Shown: piece by piece, positions 1 to 11,775 of the stretch
Position numbering within the stretch: position 1 is the first letter of the stretch
Layout of the letters: each line of letters starts with the position of its first letter
NCBI GenBank assembly: GCA_028023455.1
Contig: JAQFVV010006197.1
Location: 20,955,254 to 21,019,253, forward strand
Source of the DNA: Epiperipatus broadwayi
Taxonomy: Eukaryota > Onychophora > Udeonychophora > Euonychophora > Peripatidae
DNA: 64,000 nucleotides
Direction of reading: 5' to 3'
Program-made: the position numbers and the translations under genes
Notes under the pieces: generated by a model
The model's database searches: none
The model's input: only the letters and a program-made list of their open reading frames with translations
What the model was told of the DNA's origin: nothing

Positions 1-3000
1 ATTTCTTTAATGGGTTTCATAATTTCTATTAAATATTTTAAATGTGGCAAACTTTTAATTTCAATATTATAAATTTTTGTGTGATTTTATTTAATATGCT
101 AATAGTCCAATATAGCGAACCAATCATAAAATTTTTAATAGATATCCTTGCTATTATAGGATGTTAAATAGCTAAATGTAAGCTTTCTTACCTAATTAAA
201 AGTTTGCTCGATTGAATGAGATTTTAAGTTGTTCTATTTGCTTAATGGCAGATTATCTGCTGCTACATTTAAGATAACAATTTATTGCCATGTTCACACT
301 ATTGATTTTAATTTTATACTATATTTTAAAGTAAACTTAATGGCCTTACCTGTTTTTTTTTATTATTATATGATCAATCATTTGCCCACCATGACATCTA
401 GCGTGATAATTGTTTTATGGAATTAATTACTAGTTAGCGTACTAATATTTGTTTAATGAAGGGAACAATATTCCCCCTTTTTATTGTTTTGACATCCTAA
501 CTAATATTATTAAAGGTCATTTGCGTACCTTTCGAGAGGGATCAAATTAAGTCATGTCATTATGCTAGATTCTATTAAATCACAGGGGTCTTAATTCATC
601 TATCAGCGTCATTAAGAACCTGATTTTTTTTATTATTAGCGTTGCTCAGCCTCGATAACATTACAAAAATTTCTTACATCTTGTTTTGTCAAATTTAAAA
701 CCTGGAGGTCCGGGATTACTTACTTATGGCATATCCCTGAAAGGAGTTTGGAAGTACCGACTCCAGAATACTGTCAGGCTGTAGTTAGGCTCTGCATGGG
801 GTAACACCGGAAAATCAGAACCATGGAAATTCCTACGCAACCACCTTTTCTCATGTGTACAGGCACATTTCGTATACTTACATAATTGATGAAACATTAG
901 TCTGAAAATGGACTCAATCTTTTCTAGCATTATCATTTGGTCAGCACAGCAATTCTTGCTTAATATTCTTATTTTTGCCTGTTTTAAAATCCATAAGACG
1001 TAATGCCATGATTTCTAAAATCTGTCCTGTTTTCGTTTATATATAGATTAGGAGTATCATTTTAAAGCTTATTTAAGTACCCACCCTCTCATTGAAACAA
1101 TGTTTGAGTGTGCTAACAAACAATGCTAAATAAATACTATCAAGTCAAAAGGAACTAGGATAAAATACAAATGATTTTTCCCTTTAAACATTTTGAGGTC
1201 TAACGGCTGTTCAATTAAATCATGTAAACTATAAAATATTTTCGTGTGTGGTTCAAATCAACCATAGTAAATGCAATTGATGTAATTCATATCCCATTTC
1301 TCTCTGTTCTTTAAGGCTATTTATTTCTCACAAAATAATCATAGCATTCAAATTATAATTTGGCAAAATTGGTATCTACCATTAGCATATTAAGCCTCAC
1401 CGCCTTAACTATCTGTAAACATTTTTAGTTATTGTATTCAATTGCAGATTTGCATATTATTTAATTATTCACATATATTCTACTATTATGTAATTTTTCT
1501 GGATACGCAAATCAGCACTCATAATTAGGTGAAACCAAAAATTTTATTAGTTTTATATGTAAATAGATTCACAGCTGTTTATTAGGTCAGATAACTATTT
1601 GTTTACTCATTATCTCACAAGCAATATTAATAAATTATTAACCATATAAGCAATACTTAATTCTGCTTTGCCTCATATTTATGCATACACATCATTAATT
1701 AGATTGTGTCATATATAACTCATTTCCATTGACCTCAACTTCTGAGATTTATTAATAAATTTTGATGAGAAGTGTAAATTATTATCTGAAGCTGTTTCAT
1801 CCTGTTTGGGGGGGAGGGGTTTCGAAGCCTAATAGTATCATCTTTCCCTGTAGATCTCGTTTCTCCACTGTGGCTCCGGGACAAGAATGAATAGGATTCC
1901 ATCTGTTATCATCAGAAATGTTGTTTGTAATGTTATAAATCTGGAAAATGGGCAAAGTTCATGATTGTTCCTTACTTATGTATCTTGCACATGATTGGCC
2001 TCGAGGTACTTTTGCCTAGATGCTAGCTTTTGTTAGTCAAACATACAATTCTGACTGGTACACTTTCCAGGATAATAGCTATTATGGTGATATCACTTGG
2101 GAAAGGTTTTACAAATAATATTCAGAGTTTTTACCATTCACTTGAATCCTATTGGCTTTAGATGCATCATTCTCAGCTATTATAAATCCATACATATTTT
2201 ATGGAAAATTCGCATTTTTATATTCCATTCAAAATATTATTTTATAGTAATGAAAATGTTAAGACATTTATATGGTATATTTTTCAGTCAGGATAATATT
2301 TATACTTTTAATTATCCATTTATTTCTCTTTTTCTGAAGAATAATTTAAAAACCAGTTTTATATTATACCAATAATTTACGGTTCTTTTAACAACAATTT
2401 GTCATAATAATAATATCCGTAATAATGTCGGTTTTTTATTTTTAATCATTTTTTTTTTCAAGAGAGATTTGTAATAACTTTCAAGTCAATATTTTAAAAG
2501 ATTCACTGCAACTTTTTTAAAATAAAAACTATGCAGTACTAATGTAAGCATAAATGATATCTTTTCCTTATAGGTTTAATATTAAATTCATTTTCCAACT
2601 TTTTAAGAAATACTATTTTTTTTTAAGTTTTCAGATAATTCTTTGTCAACCAAATAAAGACTTTATGATTTTTAAAATATAATGCATAAACATGCCAGTT
2701 CTTTGAAAAATATTTCAACACAACACTCTTGCAAATATCCAAAATATCAAAAATAAATAATTATACAAATTCTTCCATAATACGTTTAAAACTATACTTT
2801 CCTTTATCAGCTGTATTTTTGTCATTAATTCTTTTAAACACATTATCTCTGGTATTAAATCCATAGTTTTACCAAAGTTGGCTTAAGCTTCAATAAAAAT
2901 AACTAGTAGAGAATTTATTAATTTAGGGACGCATTATTACTTTGACTTAATAAATTGATAATCCTTCAAAATTTTTCATAAAAAGTAATATTTTTAAGAA

Positions 3001-4485
3001 GTAGATTAAGTAATACTCTGATGTTGATATATGTTGATATGATAATAATATTGATAATAAGATAAAAATTTAACAAGTTAATAAGAAGTAAGTGTCCCAA
3101 AAATGAGTGCATCTACTTTTATATCAGATCTACCTATAATCTGATTGGTTATTTAATCTTCAACTTATGATCTAATTTACATATTTGTCAAGTTTAGGTT
3201 ATTAAAATTTAGAAATAAAATTTATGACTCATACTATAATATTAAATATTATTACAAAATTTAATTCTAGAATGATTTTACAATTCTACCTAAACAAATT
3301 AAACACTTTAAAACAACTTTTTTTAAATAATACTTTATCAATTTATCTATTACTCAATTTTAATGTATCAATTTTTTAAATTTTAACTTTACTAACTACA
3401 CTTATTTTAAAGCTATCTAATTAAATAATTTTCCTAACATTTATTTTTATGATACACAAATGTTTCAATTTTTTTCAAAACAATTCTGAAAGTAATTTTG
3501 AAACTTTCTTTTGAAAACCTTGCAAGCACAAAGTATGTGTATTTGCTGCTCACATGACTTTAAAAACCAGATAATATGTAGTAATTTTTCATATTCACAA
3601 TCTGAAAACAGAAATATCTTAAACATTTAATTATAAAATATATTATAAAAAATAATAAAATATAATAATACAATTTGGAATAATAAATTTTGAAATTATT
3701 TAAGCAGTAACAAATTAAATACATTTGTCTACCACAAAATATTATACTTTTAATAAATAATTTATAATACAAATATTAAATATAATTTTATTTAAAATAT
3801 ATAAGCTTATTTAATTTTAAGTCATTATTTTAAAAATTAGTTTTTAGCATTTTATTTAATAGGACTTTTACTATATTATTTCATTATGGCCAGTTTTCCC
3901 AACCATATGAAAATCATAATATGTAGCTTTACTTTATAATTTTAGCATTTAAACATAACTTTTACTCATTTATAACTCTTACCTTTACTATTACAAAGTT
4001 TTAAAAATCTTATCAACATTATATAGCATTTATACTATTTAAGTTTTCCCTTAATTTAAAATTTTTTAAAAATTGACTTAGTAAGCCTATTATGACCAAT
4101 TAAAAAGGGTACAATACATATATAATGGTAAGTAAGATCCTGCTAAAATATTATAATATTGTTGTTAATTATACACAAATGAACTTGGTTGATATATTTT
4201 ATATACATGTTATATTATTTAAATCTTAATTCTGAATGAAGTTTGATAAATTTAACTATTTTTATAAATAATAAATAAAGTATAATTTTGACATGTCATT
4301 TTCAAGGCTGTTTATCAATAAAGGTAAAATTTAAATGTCTGAATTAGGTTTATCAATCCAGATGAATCAATTATATCAAAAGTACCCTTGGATAATTTAT
4401 TATATACAAAACACATTTAAAATTCATCACTAGTAAACTTCCTTTCAGGTTTTAATAATATATGTATATATTGTACTGTCCAAGG
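1..4485. other. AT-rich stretch with no assigned gene
   Basis: Mostly low-complexity A/T sequence without a supported coding region. The one compositional island is at about 690-870 (separate entry). The last EXOG exon could lie in this region or between 5.8 and 11.5 kb on the minus strand, but I could not find a convincing match. Confidence 0.5.
724..936 (-). CDS. Unassigned 70-codon ORF in a GC-richer island
   Basis: An open frame of 70 codons, with a middle part near 50% GC while the flanks are about 30%. Its residues include CACTHEKRWLRRNFHGSDF followed by PVLPHAEPNY. I recognise no family. A TTTTCAG acceptor-like site lies inside it near 880. It could be a fragment of an old transposon, a missed exon or chance. 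It is on the EXOG strand and downstream of exon 5, but I see no match to the EXOG C-terminus. Confidence 0.2.
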   Translation of the reverse strand: MIMLEKIESIFRLMFHQLCKYTKCACTHEKRWLRRNFHGSDFPVLPHAEPNYSLTVFWSRYFQTPFRDMP

Positions 4486-5801
4486 TATCTTTAGGATTTA
4501 TACAATTTAATTACCTCGTATTCGGTAACCAAATTACATTCAATTTATTAATTTTCACATCAAAACATTTCAATTAATTTTATCGATGCAATTATCTTTC
4601 CTGGTCACACAACCCCCTTTCCACTTAATGTAACTACTCAAATAATAAGAATGAGCAAACCAGCTTTTAATTTGTTTGAAAGGTATCAGGACTTCGTATT
4701 AAAGTCCACTGGCCTACCCCCCTTATTGTCAATTATTATCGTAAACTACTTGAAATGACCGGAAGATTGTATTTTACAGTATAGCATCAGTAATTTATTT
4801 ACTCAGGTATTAATGGTTGATTTTAACTAAATTTAAACTATGTTATAATTTAACAACTAAAAAAACAACGTAAGTTATATTTACATTTATTAATACAAAA
4901 TAAAACATTATAATATCATTAAAAGAATAAATATCAGAGAAATAATTTGTGGTTAAGAAATACTAATAAGATTTGATTTTAATTATTAAGGCTCAGTAAG
5001 GAATTTTATTACATTTAGAGCTCAAGGGAGAGTGATCATTTTTAATTTATAATAAAGTTTCTTACTAGTAAGTCTGAAAGTTTATTGTCCTGTATATTTC
5101 GCTATGCATTGAATTATCCTATGGGAATTCGTGGTTCAATATCCTGGTTGCTTGTAGGTAGTCCAAGTTCCATTATGAGATGGCTTCATTCAGGGTTTTC
5201 ATGACTTCCACAGGAGCAACACCAGCAAATGAACTTCTTCTACCTGCACATCTTAATATGACCTAACATATTAGTGAAAGTAGTTTTTTTGATCATTTCC
5301 ATGGATTCTTCGACAACTAAACTTTTATTTCACACTGCTTCACTTTATGAATGAAGTTCAGTAAGTAATTAATTAGTGATGCATGGTATGTTTTTTCCTT
5401 TTATAGTCCTTCCTTTTTTTTAGTTTCAGTGCATCTCTACTTAACACCTCCTAACTTATACAATATTTGAAATAATTATGTCTTCAAAATCACATTTTCC
5501 CTTGTCCTTTGTTTGGGTAGCCATCTTTAATTATTGAATGAATGCTGTTGCATGTCTTTTCTCTTGTTAGGTACCACTAATTGCTTAGTAATAAGAATTT
5601 GTTTTCTTATCTTAACTAAAATAGTTTTACATTCTCTCTCTCTCTTTTTTTATTCTCTTTTTAAAAAAAAATGTATACAATACACATCATCTAAAATAAT
5701 CAATTAGATATTTTGAAGACAAATTTCTACTCGAAAATTTAGTAATTTAGTTTATAAATTGCGAATGCGAGTTGTACTAACTTTAATAGAGATAGTATAA
5801 T
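4486..5801. repeat. Dispersed repeat family A, copy I (uninterrupted)
   Basis: About 1.3 kb that recurs in part at 7362-9005 (matching its first two thirds) and 12606-13449 (matching its last third), at roughly 85-90% identity by eye. Shared landmarks are TACAATTTAATTACCTC at the left, TTTATTTCACACTGCTTCAC in the middle and a CT-rich run followed by poly-A at the right. No coding frame survives. This copy is the empty-site reference for two foldback insertions in the other copies. Confidence 0.75.
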
Positions 5802-6293
5802 GCCTCCATGGTCAATGACAAGAATAAAACAAGGTATTTACACTTTTTATTCTTCACTCTTAGTTTGATGCATCTAAGATACCATTTATTTATATATGGT
5901 ACAAATATATTTGGCACTTGGTAATATTTAAAAAAAAAACTTCAAAGAGAGTAAAATTCAAAGATTGTTTAAAAGACGATATTTAATTTTTTTTTTTTAA
6001 AGTAGCATAAATTTTTTTTTTTTTTTAAAAAAAAGTATAATGAAAGTTAATCTTTGTTTCTTATTTACCTACGTAATTTAATCACAGTAACATTGATATT
6101 GGAAAGTGCATATAGATTAATTAATCCAGATAGTGAAAAGAAGTTCCAAACATAAAAAATTACAATCAGAAACATCTTTCTAACTCTAATTAAAGATGGC
6201 AGAAGTAATTCATAAAAAAAATAAACTTTGTAACCGAAAATAAAAAGTAATGTAGAAGATTATAAAATAATAAAACAAAAGATAAAGAAAATA

Positions 6294-6647
6294 TGTGCCG
6301 GACCTCTCAAAAATGATTGGGAGTATAAAAGGAGTGGACTAGTTTAGAAGAGGGCTTTTTTCACCTGGGTGTTTTGAGCAGTTTCTCATGTGCAGCATTT
6401 TTTTTTAAGTAAAAATAAAATGCTACAACTTAGAACTAAACTGAATCTATTCTCCATGTGCGAGTAGAACCAGATGTTCATTGGCACCTTCTCTCAGAAG
6501 TCATCTAAATCTTCGTCTAGCCTTACCTCAATATGGATCAGAGATATGGAAGGAATGAAACCATAAAACAGTACTGTTGATTACCCATCGAAAGGAATCA
6601 GACTACTAAGAGGATCAATCATCTACATAAACACTTGAAACTTGCCG
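6294..6647 (+). promoter_or_regulatory. TATA-box promoter-like block with downstream donor site (possible solo LTR or first exon)
   Basis: GAGTATAAAAGGAGTGG gives a strong TATA box at 6324-6332. About 90 bases later is an AATAAA signal (6414), and at 6647 a good donor CCG/GTAAGT. A TATA box followed closely by AATAAA is typical of an LTR U3-R region; alternatively this is a non-coding first exon of about 290 bp. No TG...CA ends with a matching target duplication were found, so the identity is open. Confidence 0.3.
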
Positions 6648-7361
6648 GTAAGTTAATGGCCATAACTTCTATCTTCGTAAAAGATTTGCAAACTGAATTT
6701 TAAGTAATAAACTGTTAAGTAGACTAAAAGAAAAGAGACATTTGTTATCTAATACTTCAAAGTGAGGTATTTGAATTCAATGGTTAAAATAATTATTTGA
6801 GAATGAGTGCGTTTCTTTCCAATATAATTTTATTATTATAGGTGTTTAAATGTTTAATGGGTTGTAATAAACCTTTACTACTAATATAAAACTTTCATTG
6901 TACATGCCTAATTTTTAATTAGTTACATTATTAATTTTGAGTGTTAGATTTTATTATTTAGTTTTTAGAATAGTGTATAAATTACCTTGCCAATATACTT
7001 CTTTCTTAATTAAGTCTAGGAGGAATATTTTTTAAAAATAGATTGATGGGAAATTTTAATCCTGATCTTGCAATTATTGCTTTATAAGTTATGATGTGCG
7101 TATGGCAGAATCAGTGAGTCTAACAACTTTAGCGTCCTCTTTTATAAATTGAAAACTGATTCTGTCAGAAATTCAAATCATAATAATTATTAGATCGAGT
7201 TAATCAGGAAATATAGCTATGTTTTTAGATATATCAATGAAATGTTTTTCTTCTTCATAGCTTGATTAATTCAACATTCTAGTGTGTAATTGAAGGCCTA
7301 ACACAAAACAGGGAAAACATTACAATTGGCACCCATGTTGGGCATCATTGGCCATCCATGA

Positions 7362-9005
7362 TATCTTTAGGGCTTATACAATTTAATTACCTCATATTCG
7401 GTGACCAAATTACATTCGATTTATTTTTAAATCAGAACATTTCAGTTAAATTTTATCGACGCAATTATCTTTCCTGGTCACATGACCCCCTCCTACTTAA
7501 TATAACTACTCAAGTAATATTTATTGAGGCTATATGCGTGTAAAAATGCGATAGTAGGACTTCTACAGATGTTTTAACCACAAGCTTACGCTATGGAAAA
7601 AAAGAGGGAAACCCTTCTTTACTTCAACCTACTTTCTATTTAAATAGGTGAAGCTGAAGCAGTTAGATCTGCGAGCATGAAGCTATTCGATACTTCACTG
7701 ATTAAGTCCACATTTCTTATTACACATTAATACTTGCGAAATCTTTCGATTTATGAGTCAATGGAAAGATTTTATAGTTAGAAATCTATTAAAGTAATTT
7801 AAAGTTGTAATTATAAATTTATTAAACGCACATTGATTACATAAGTAATATTTACTGAGGCTATAACCTCGATAATATGCGTGTAAAAATGTGATAGTAG
7901 GGACCTCTACAGGTGTTTTAACCACAAGCTTACGCTATGGAAGAAAAGAGGGGAACCCTTCTTTACTTCAACCTACTTTCTATTTAAATAGGTGAAGCTG
8001 AAGCGGTTAGATCTGCGAGTGTGAAGCTATTCGATTCTTCACTGATTAAGTCCACATTTCTTATTACACATTAATACTTATGAAATCTTCACCTATTTAA
8101 ATAGAAAGTAGGTTGAAGTAAAGAAGGGTTCCCCTCTTTTCTTCCATAGCATATGCTTGTGGTTAAAACACCTGTAGAGGTCCCTACTATTGCATTTTTA
8201 CACGCATATTATCGAGGTTATAGCCTCAGTAAATATTACTTACGTAATCAATGTGCGTTTAATAAATTTATAATTATAACTACTCAAATAATAGGGATAA
8301 GCAAAACAGCTTTTAATTTGTTTGAAAGGTGCCAGGACTTCGTATGAAAGTCCATTGACCTACCCCATCCCTATTTCTGTCAATTATTATCGTAAACTAC
8401 TTGAAATGACCGGAAGATTGTATTTTACAGTACAGCATCGGCAATTTATTTACTTAGGTATTAATGGTTGATTTTAACTAAATTTAAACTATTTATAATT
8501 TAACAACTAAAAAAACAATGTAAGTTATATACATATTTATTAATACAAAATAAAACATTATAATATCATTAAGAGAATAAATATCAGAGAAATAATTTGT
8601 GGTTAAGAAATAGTAATAAGATTTTAATTATTATGGCTCAGTAAGGCATTTTATCACATTTAGAGTTCGAGGAAGAGTGATCAGTCTCTTACCAGTAAGT
8701 TTGAAAGTTTATTGTCCTGTATATTTCACTATGCATGGAATTATCCTGTGGGAATCCTCTGTTCAATATCCTTGTCGCTTGTAGGTAGTCCAGGTTCCAT
8801 TATGAGATAGCTTTACTCAAGGTTTTCACGACTTCCAGGGAAGCAACACCAACAAATGAACTTCTACTTGCACATCTTAATATGACTTAACATATTAGTG
8901 AGAGTAGTTTTCTGATCATTTCCATGGATTCTCCGATGACTAAATTTTTATTTCACACTACTTGACTTTAGGAATGAAGGTTCAGTAAGTAAGTAATTAA
9001 GTAGT
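7362..9005. repeat. Dispersed repeat family A, copy II, split by a foldback insertion
   Basis: Left part 7362-7518 and right part 8276-9005 match copy I continuously, once the insertion 7519-8275 and one copy of its 17-bp target repeat are removed. The right end stops shortly after the TTCAGTAAGT landmark. Confidence 0.75.
7519..8275. mobile_element. Tandem-plus-foldback insert with 17-bp target duplication
   Basis: Insert of 757 bp in repeat family A. It is a direct partial copy (7519-about 7750), then a second copy in the same orientation (about 7804-8085), then an inverted copy of that second unit's left part (about 8086-8275). The unit period is about 343 bp. Flanks are ATAACTACTCAAGTAAT (7502-7518) and the same sequence with one change (8276-8292); repeat copy I has this sequence once (around 4630-4646). 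No coding frame. A clear hammerhead core was not found, only a CTGATTA...GAAAT echo near 8040-8090. Confidence 0.8.
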
Positions 9006-9019
9006 ATAATGGGGCATCG

Positions 9020-9120
9020 GTTTTCACAAGAAAGGGGAAGCACATCTAGCTACGATCGGACCTGGGATCTTCAAGTAGGATTCTGGTGATGTTGCGATGA
9101 AATGCTTATCCCATGATTAC
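9020..9120 (-). repeat. Possible tRNA-derived SINE fragment
   Basis: On the minus strand a B-box-like AGGTCCGATCG lies after a stretch resembling an anticodon arm. The region is richer in GC than its surroundings. Weakly supported. Confidence 0.25.
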
Positions 9121-9208
9121 ATCTATCTTCAATATAAAAGTTAATCGTTAAATGATTAAATTCAGATGTAATTTGGATTAGTTCATCCTCATCACACACC
9201 CCTTTCAG

Positions 9209-9265
9209 GCTCCATTATGCCGCAGCATTCAAACTCAGGGAGAATTCGCAATCGGCTCTCTTCAG
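9209..9265 (+). CDS. Possible orphan exon (57 bp, GC-rich)
   Basis: A CCCCTTTCAG acceptor-like site and a GTATGA donor-like site flank 57 bases of about 50% GC in a region near 30%. All three frames are open across it; one begins at an ATG at 9217 and reads MPQHSNSGRIRNRLSS. It is on the strand opposite to EXOG. I found no partner exon, so it may be a fragment of an unrecognised element. Confidence 0.25.
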
Positions 9266-10219
9266 GTATGAATTTAATTTCTTCATTTACTACTGTGCCT
9301 GTATATAAGCAAATGTTAGTCAACATATTCTCACTGAAAATTCTCAACATCAACTTATTATATAAAGAATGGTGTGGAGATATTAATAACTGAGCTACTT
9401 ATTTAATGTTCTGAATATAAATGATTAATGTATTTATTTAGTAATATGTGGATATTGATGTTTGAGCTATTTATTTATTAGTATGAATGTTGGATGATCA
9501 GGATCAACTAGAAATCAAATTAATGACTCAATAACATTTATTCAATAACAAAACATGATGTAATAAAATTAATAAAAAAAAATGATATGAGACAAAGATG
9601 GCTTTCTATCACTTCAATAGATTAATATAATTAATATACCAATCCCAAACCCATGACAGAAATACATAATCTGTATGTCTCTATGTACAAAATTAATTCA
9701 AAATAATATATAAATATATAACAAACAAAAATAGAAAATTTCAAAAGATTATGAATCTAGCTTGCTAAATAACTTATTTATACTCTCATTATTTTTGATT
9801 CATAATTATAATTATCACCTTTCTTTGAATAGAAGAGCCCCCTCTCTGTACATGTATAATTCAATAAAATTAATAAAGAAAGCCTTTCATTCGAGAAAAT
9901 TAATTAGACACACAGAAAAATATATAACTAGATTTAATAGGCTAATTAATAAACAATGATAACTTTGTTTAGTCACTATAGTATATGGTTAGTGTTAAGT
10001 ATGGTCAAACTCTTACCTCCTCCCATTTTCATATGAATATTGTCAAATTTATGGAGGGAAATGGGGATTTAACTTTATTTAGCATCATTAATCTTCATTC
10101 AGCTTGATGCTTCCCCTATATACATACTTAAGTAATTGATCCCATTGCTGAAATATAAGCTGCTAAGCTTGAAAATGAAAAAAATGACAAAATAAAATAT
10201 TTATTAAATCTAATGCCTA

Positions 10220-10286
10220 CTCATCCAATATCCCCAGACTAGTTTCTGGCTTGTGGCCTTCGTCAGTGAGGAGCTTTGGATCTGAG
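10220..10286 (-). ncRNA. Hammerhead ribozyme, minimal type I (left half of compound element)
   Basis: In the 67-nt minus strand the core boxes are CUGACGA (nt 21-27), GAAA (41-44) and a GUC cleavage site (48-50). Stem I pairs nt 16-20 (CCUCA) with 51-55 (UGGGG) and, beyond an internal loop, 6-10 (AUCCA) with 60-64 (UGGAU), then 1-3 with 65-67. Stem II is GGC/GCC (29-31, 37-39) with a CACAA loop. Stem III is only AC/GU around UA; ACUAGU is self-complementary, as in hammerheads thought to work as dimers. The one departure is an A-A opposition at the base of stem II, where G-C is usual. CUGANGA is intact in this copy. Confidence 0.7.
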
Positions 10287-11316
10287 AGCACTGCATTTAG
10301 ATCTTAGGATCTAATGCAACCCTCTAGCAACCACCTTTTATTTCTACTTAACTACAAAACTATGAGCATGAAATTGAAAACACAAAAAATATTTTCAATC
10401 TAAGCTCAATAGCTTATATAGTCATATGGGTCTGAACTCAGTTCAGCACCCATACATTTTGGTGTCTTTGGCTCTTTAACAACTATAGCCACCAGTACCC
10501 TATTAGGCAGGATTGGTGTTAAACCAGCAAGCATCACATGATCACATCTCCAATACTAGCACATAATTGTTTATAAACAAAGCAAAGCAAAAATCCATAT
10601 AGTAGTGCCACCTATGATAAACAGAGTAATCAATGGACACCAGAAGGCTTGTGCATAAAATCCCTATTTAATGCCATGAGGGATTTTATGCACAAGCCTT
10701 CTGGCGTCCATTGATTACTCTTTAGCACAGGTGGCACTACTATATGGATTTTTGCATGGGTAGGCATTAGATAGGGATTTTATGCACAAGCCTTCTGGCA
10801 TCCACTGATTACTCTGTTTAGCACAGGTGGCACTACTATATGGATTTTTGCTTTGCTTTGTTTATAAACAATTATGTGCTAGTATTGGAGATGTGATCAT
10901 GTGATGCTTGCTGGTTTAACACTCAATAGGGTAGTATAGGGATTTTATGCACAAACCTTTTGGCATCCATTGATTACTCTGTTTAGCACAGGTGGCACTA
11001 CTATATGGATTTTTGCTTTGCTTTGTTTATAAACAATTATGTGCTAGTATTGGAGATGTGATCATGTGATGCTTGCTGGTTTAACACCAATCCTGCCTAA
11101 TAGGGTAGTGGTGGCTATGGTTGTTAAAGAGCCAAAAACACCAAAATGTATGGGTGCTGAACTGAGTTCAGACCCATATGACTATATAAACTATTGAGCT
11201 TAGATTGAAAATATTTTTTGTGTTTTCAATTTCATGCTCATAGTTTTGTAGTTAAGTAGAGATAAAAGGTGGTTGCTAGAGGGTTGCATTAGATCCTAAG
11301 ATCTAGATTCAGTGCT

Positions 11317-11383
11317 CTCAGATCCAAAGCTCCTCACTGACAAAGGCCACAAGCCAGAAACTAGTCTGGGGATATTGGATGAG
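11317..11383 (+). ncRNA. Hammerhead ribozyme copy with a core mutation (right half of compound element)
   Basis: Same 67-nt layout as at 10220-10286 but on the plus strand, in the inverted half. The first core box reads CTGACAA instead of CTGACGA, a G-to-A change that looks like CpG decay and should block cleavage. GAAAC and TAGTC are kept. Confidence 0.65.
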
Positions 11384-11613
11384 TAGGCATTAGATAGGGA
11401 TTTTATGCACAAGCCTTCTGGCATCCATTGATTACTCTGTTTAGCACAGGTGGCACTACTATATGGAGTTTTTCTTTTTGCTTTGCTTTATTTAAAAATA
11501 AAATATTACAATAAAATAAAAAGTACAAATCAATAAAAGTAAATTTATGAGCTAAGCAAGCATTGTTCATTATATCAATAGTCTTTTGATTCTGTCGACA
11601 AATCTCCTAAAAC

Positions 11614-11775
11614 GATGTATTTATCCATTGGTTCAATTGGTAAATATTTATTCCAAGTTAGCAGATTATCAGCATTATCCAGTTGTTCTTTTGGAATAAG
11701 GCAGAGCAAATTCAATGGAGATTGATGTTCTTGAGCATTATTCAACCAGGTAGACATCTTATACGCATGATAACA
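11614..11775 (-). CDS. EXOG: Probable EXOG exon 5: C-terminal half of the nuclease domain
   Basis: About 54 codons in phase 0 between a possible AG acceptor and an ATC/GTTTTA donor. The translation includes HAYKMSTWLNNAQEHQSPLN, LIPKEQLDNADNLLTWNKY and LPIEPMDKY. This lines up without gaps with the HLYKV...VPNE...LT-F-V-L-DLEK stretch of EXOG: from the His of HLYK to the Pro of VPNE the count is 26 positions in both. Strand, order and phase fit the gene. Two doubts remain. The roughly 8-10 residues that normally precede HLYK (an IG...VAVPS-type stretch) are missing here, so either a small exon was missed, the acceptor is elsewhere, or the exon has a short deletion. The open frame continues to 11575 with unrelated residues, so the donor is inferred. 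The final exon (FFP-L...C...C-type tail) was not found below 11.6 kb. Confidence 0.55.

Larger units (their letters stand above)
10202..11494. mobile_element. Compound inverted hammerhead element, 1.3 kb, with 13-bp target duplication
   Basis: The left part (10202 to about 10670) reads in one orientation and the right part (about 10940-11480) is its inverted complement. Between them are further copies of a roughly 80-150-bp end module (GGGATTTTATGCACAAGCC...) starting at about 10682, 10777 and 10936, and again at 11398. The flanks AAAATAAAATATT occur at 10189-10201 and 11495-11507, although this repeat is low in complexity. The same family is at 58604-59186 and, as a short version, at 40521-40622. 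A hammerhead fold is present in both halves. No protein is encoded. Confidence 0.75.

Noticed and set aside
8030-8095. Hammerhead in the 7519-8275 element (CTGATTA...GCGAAATC)
   Set aside because: Both copies have T at the invariant G of CUGANGA and the stem II loop would be about 24 nt; too weak to call.
10202-11494. CRISPR-like array from repeated modules
   Set aside because: Repeats are long, unevenly spaced and partly inverted, and the DNA is eukaryotic.
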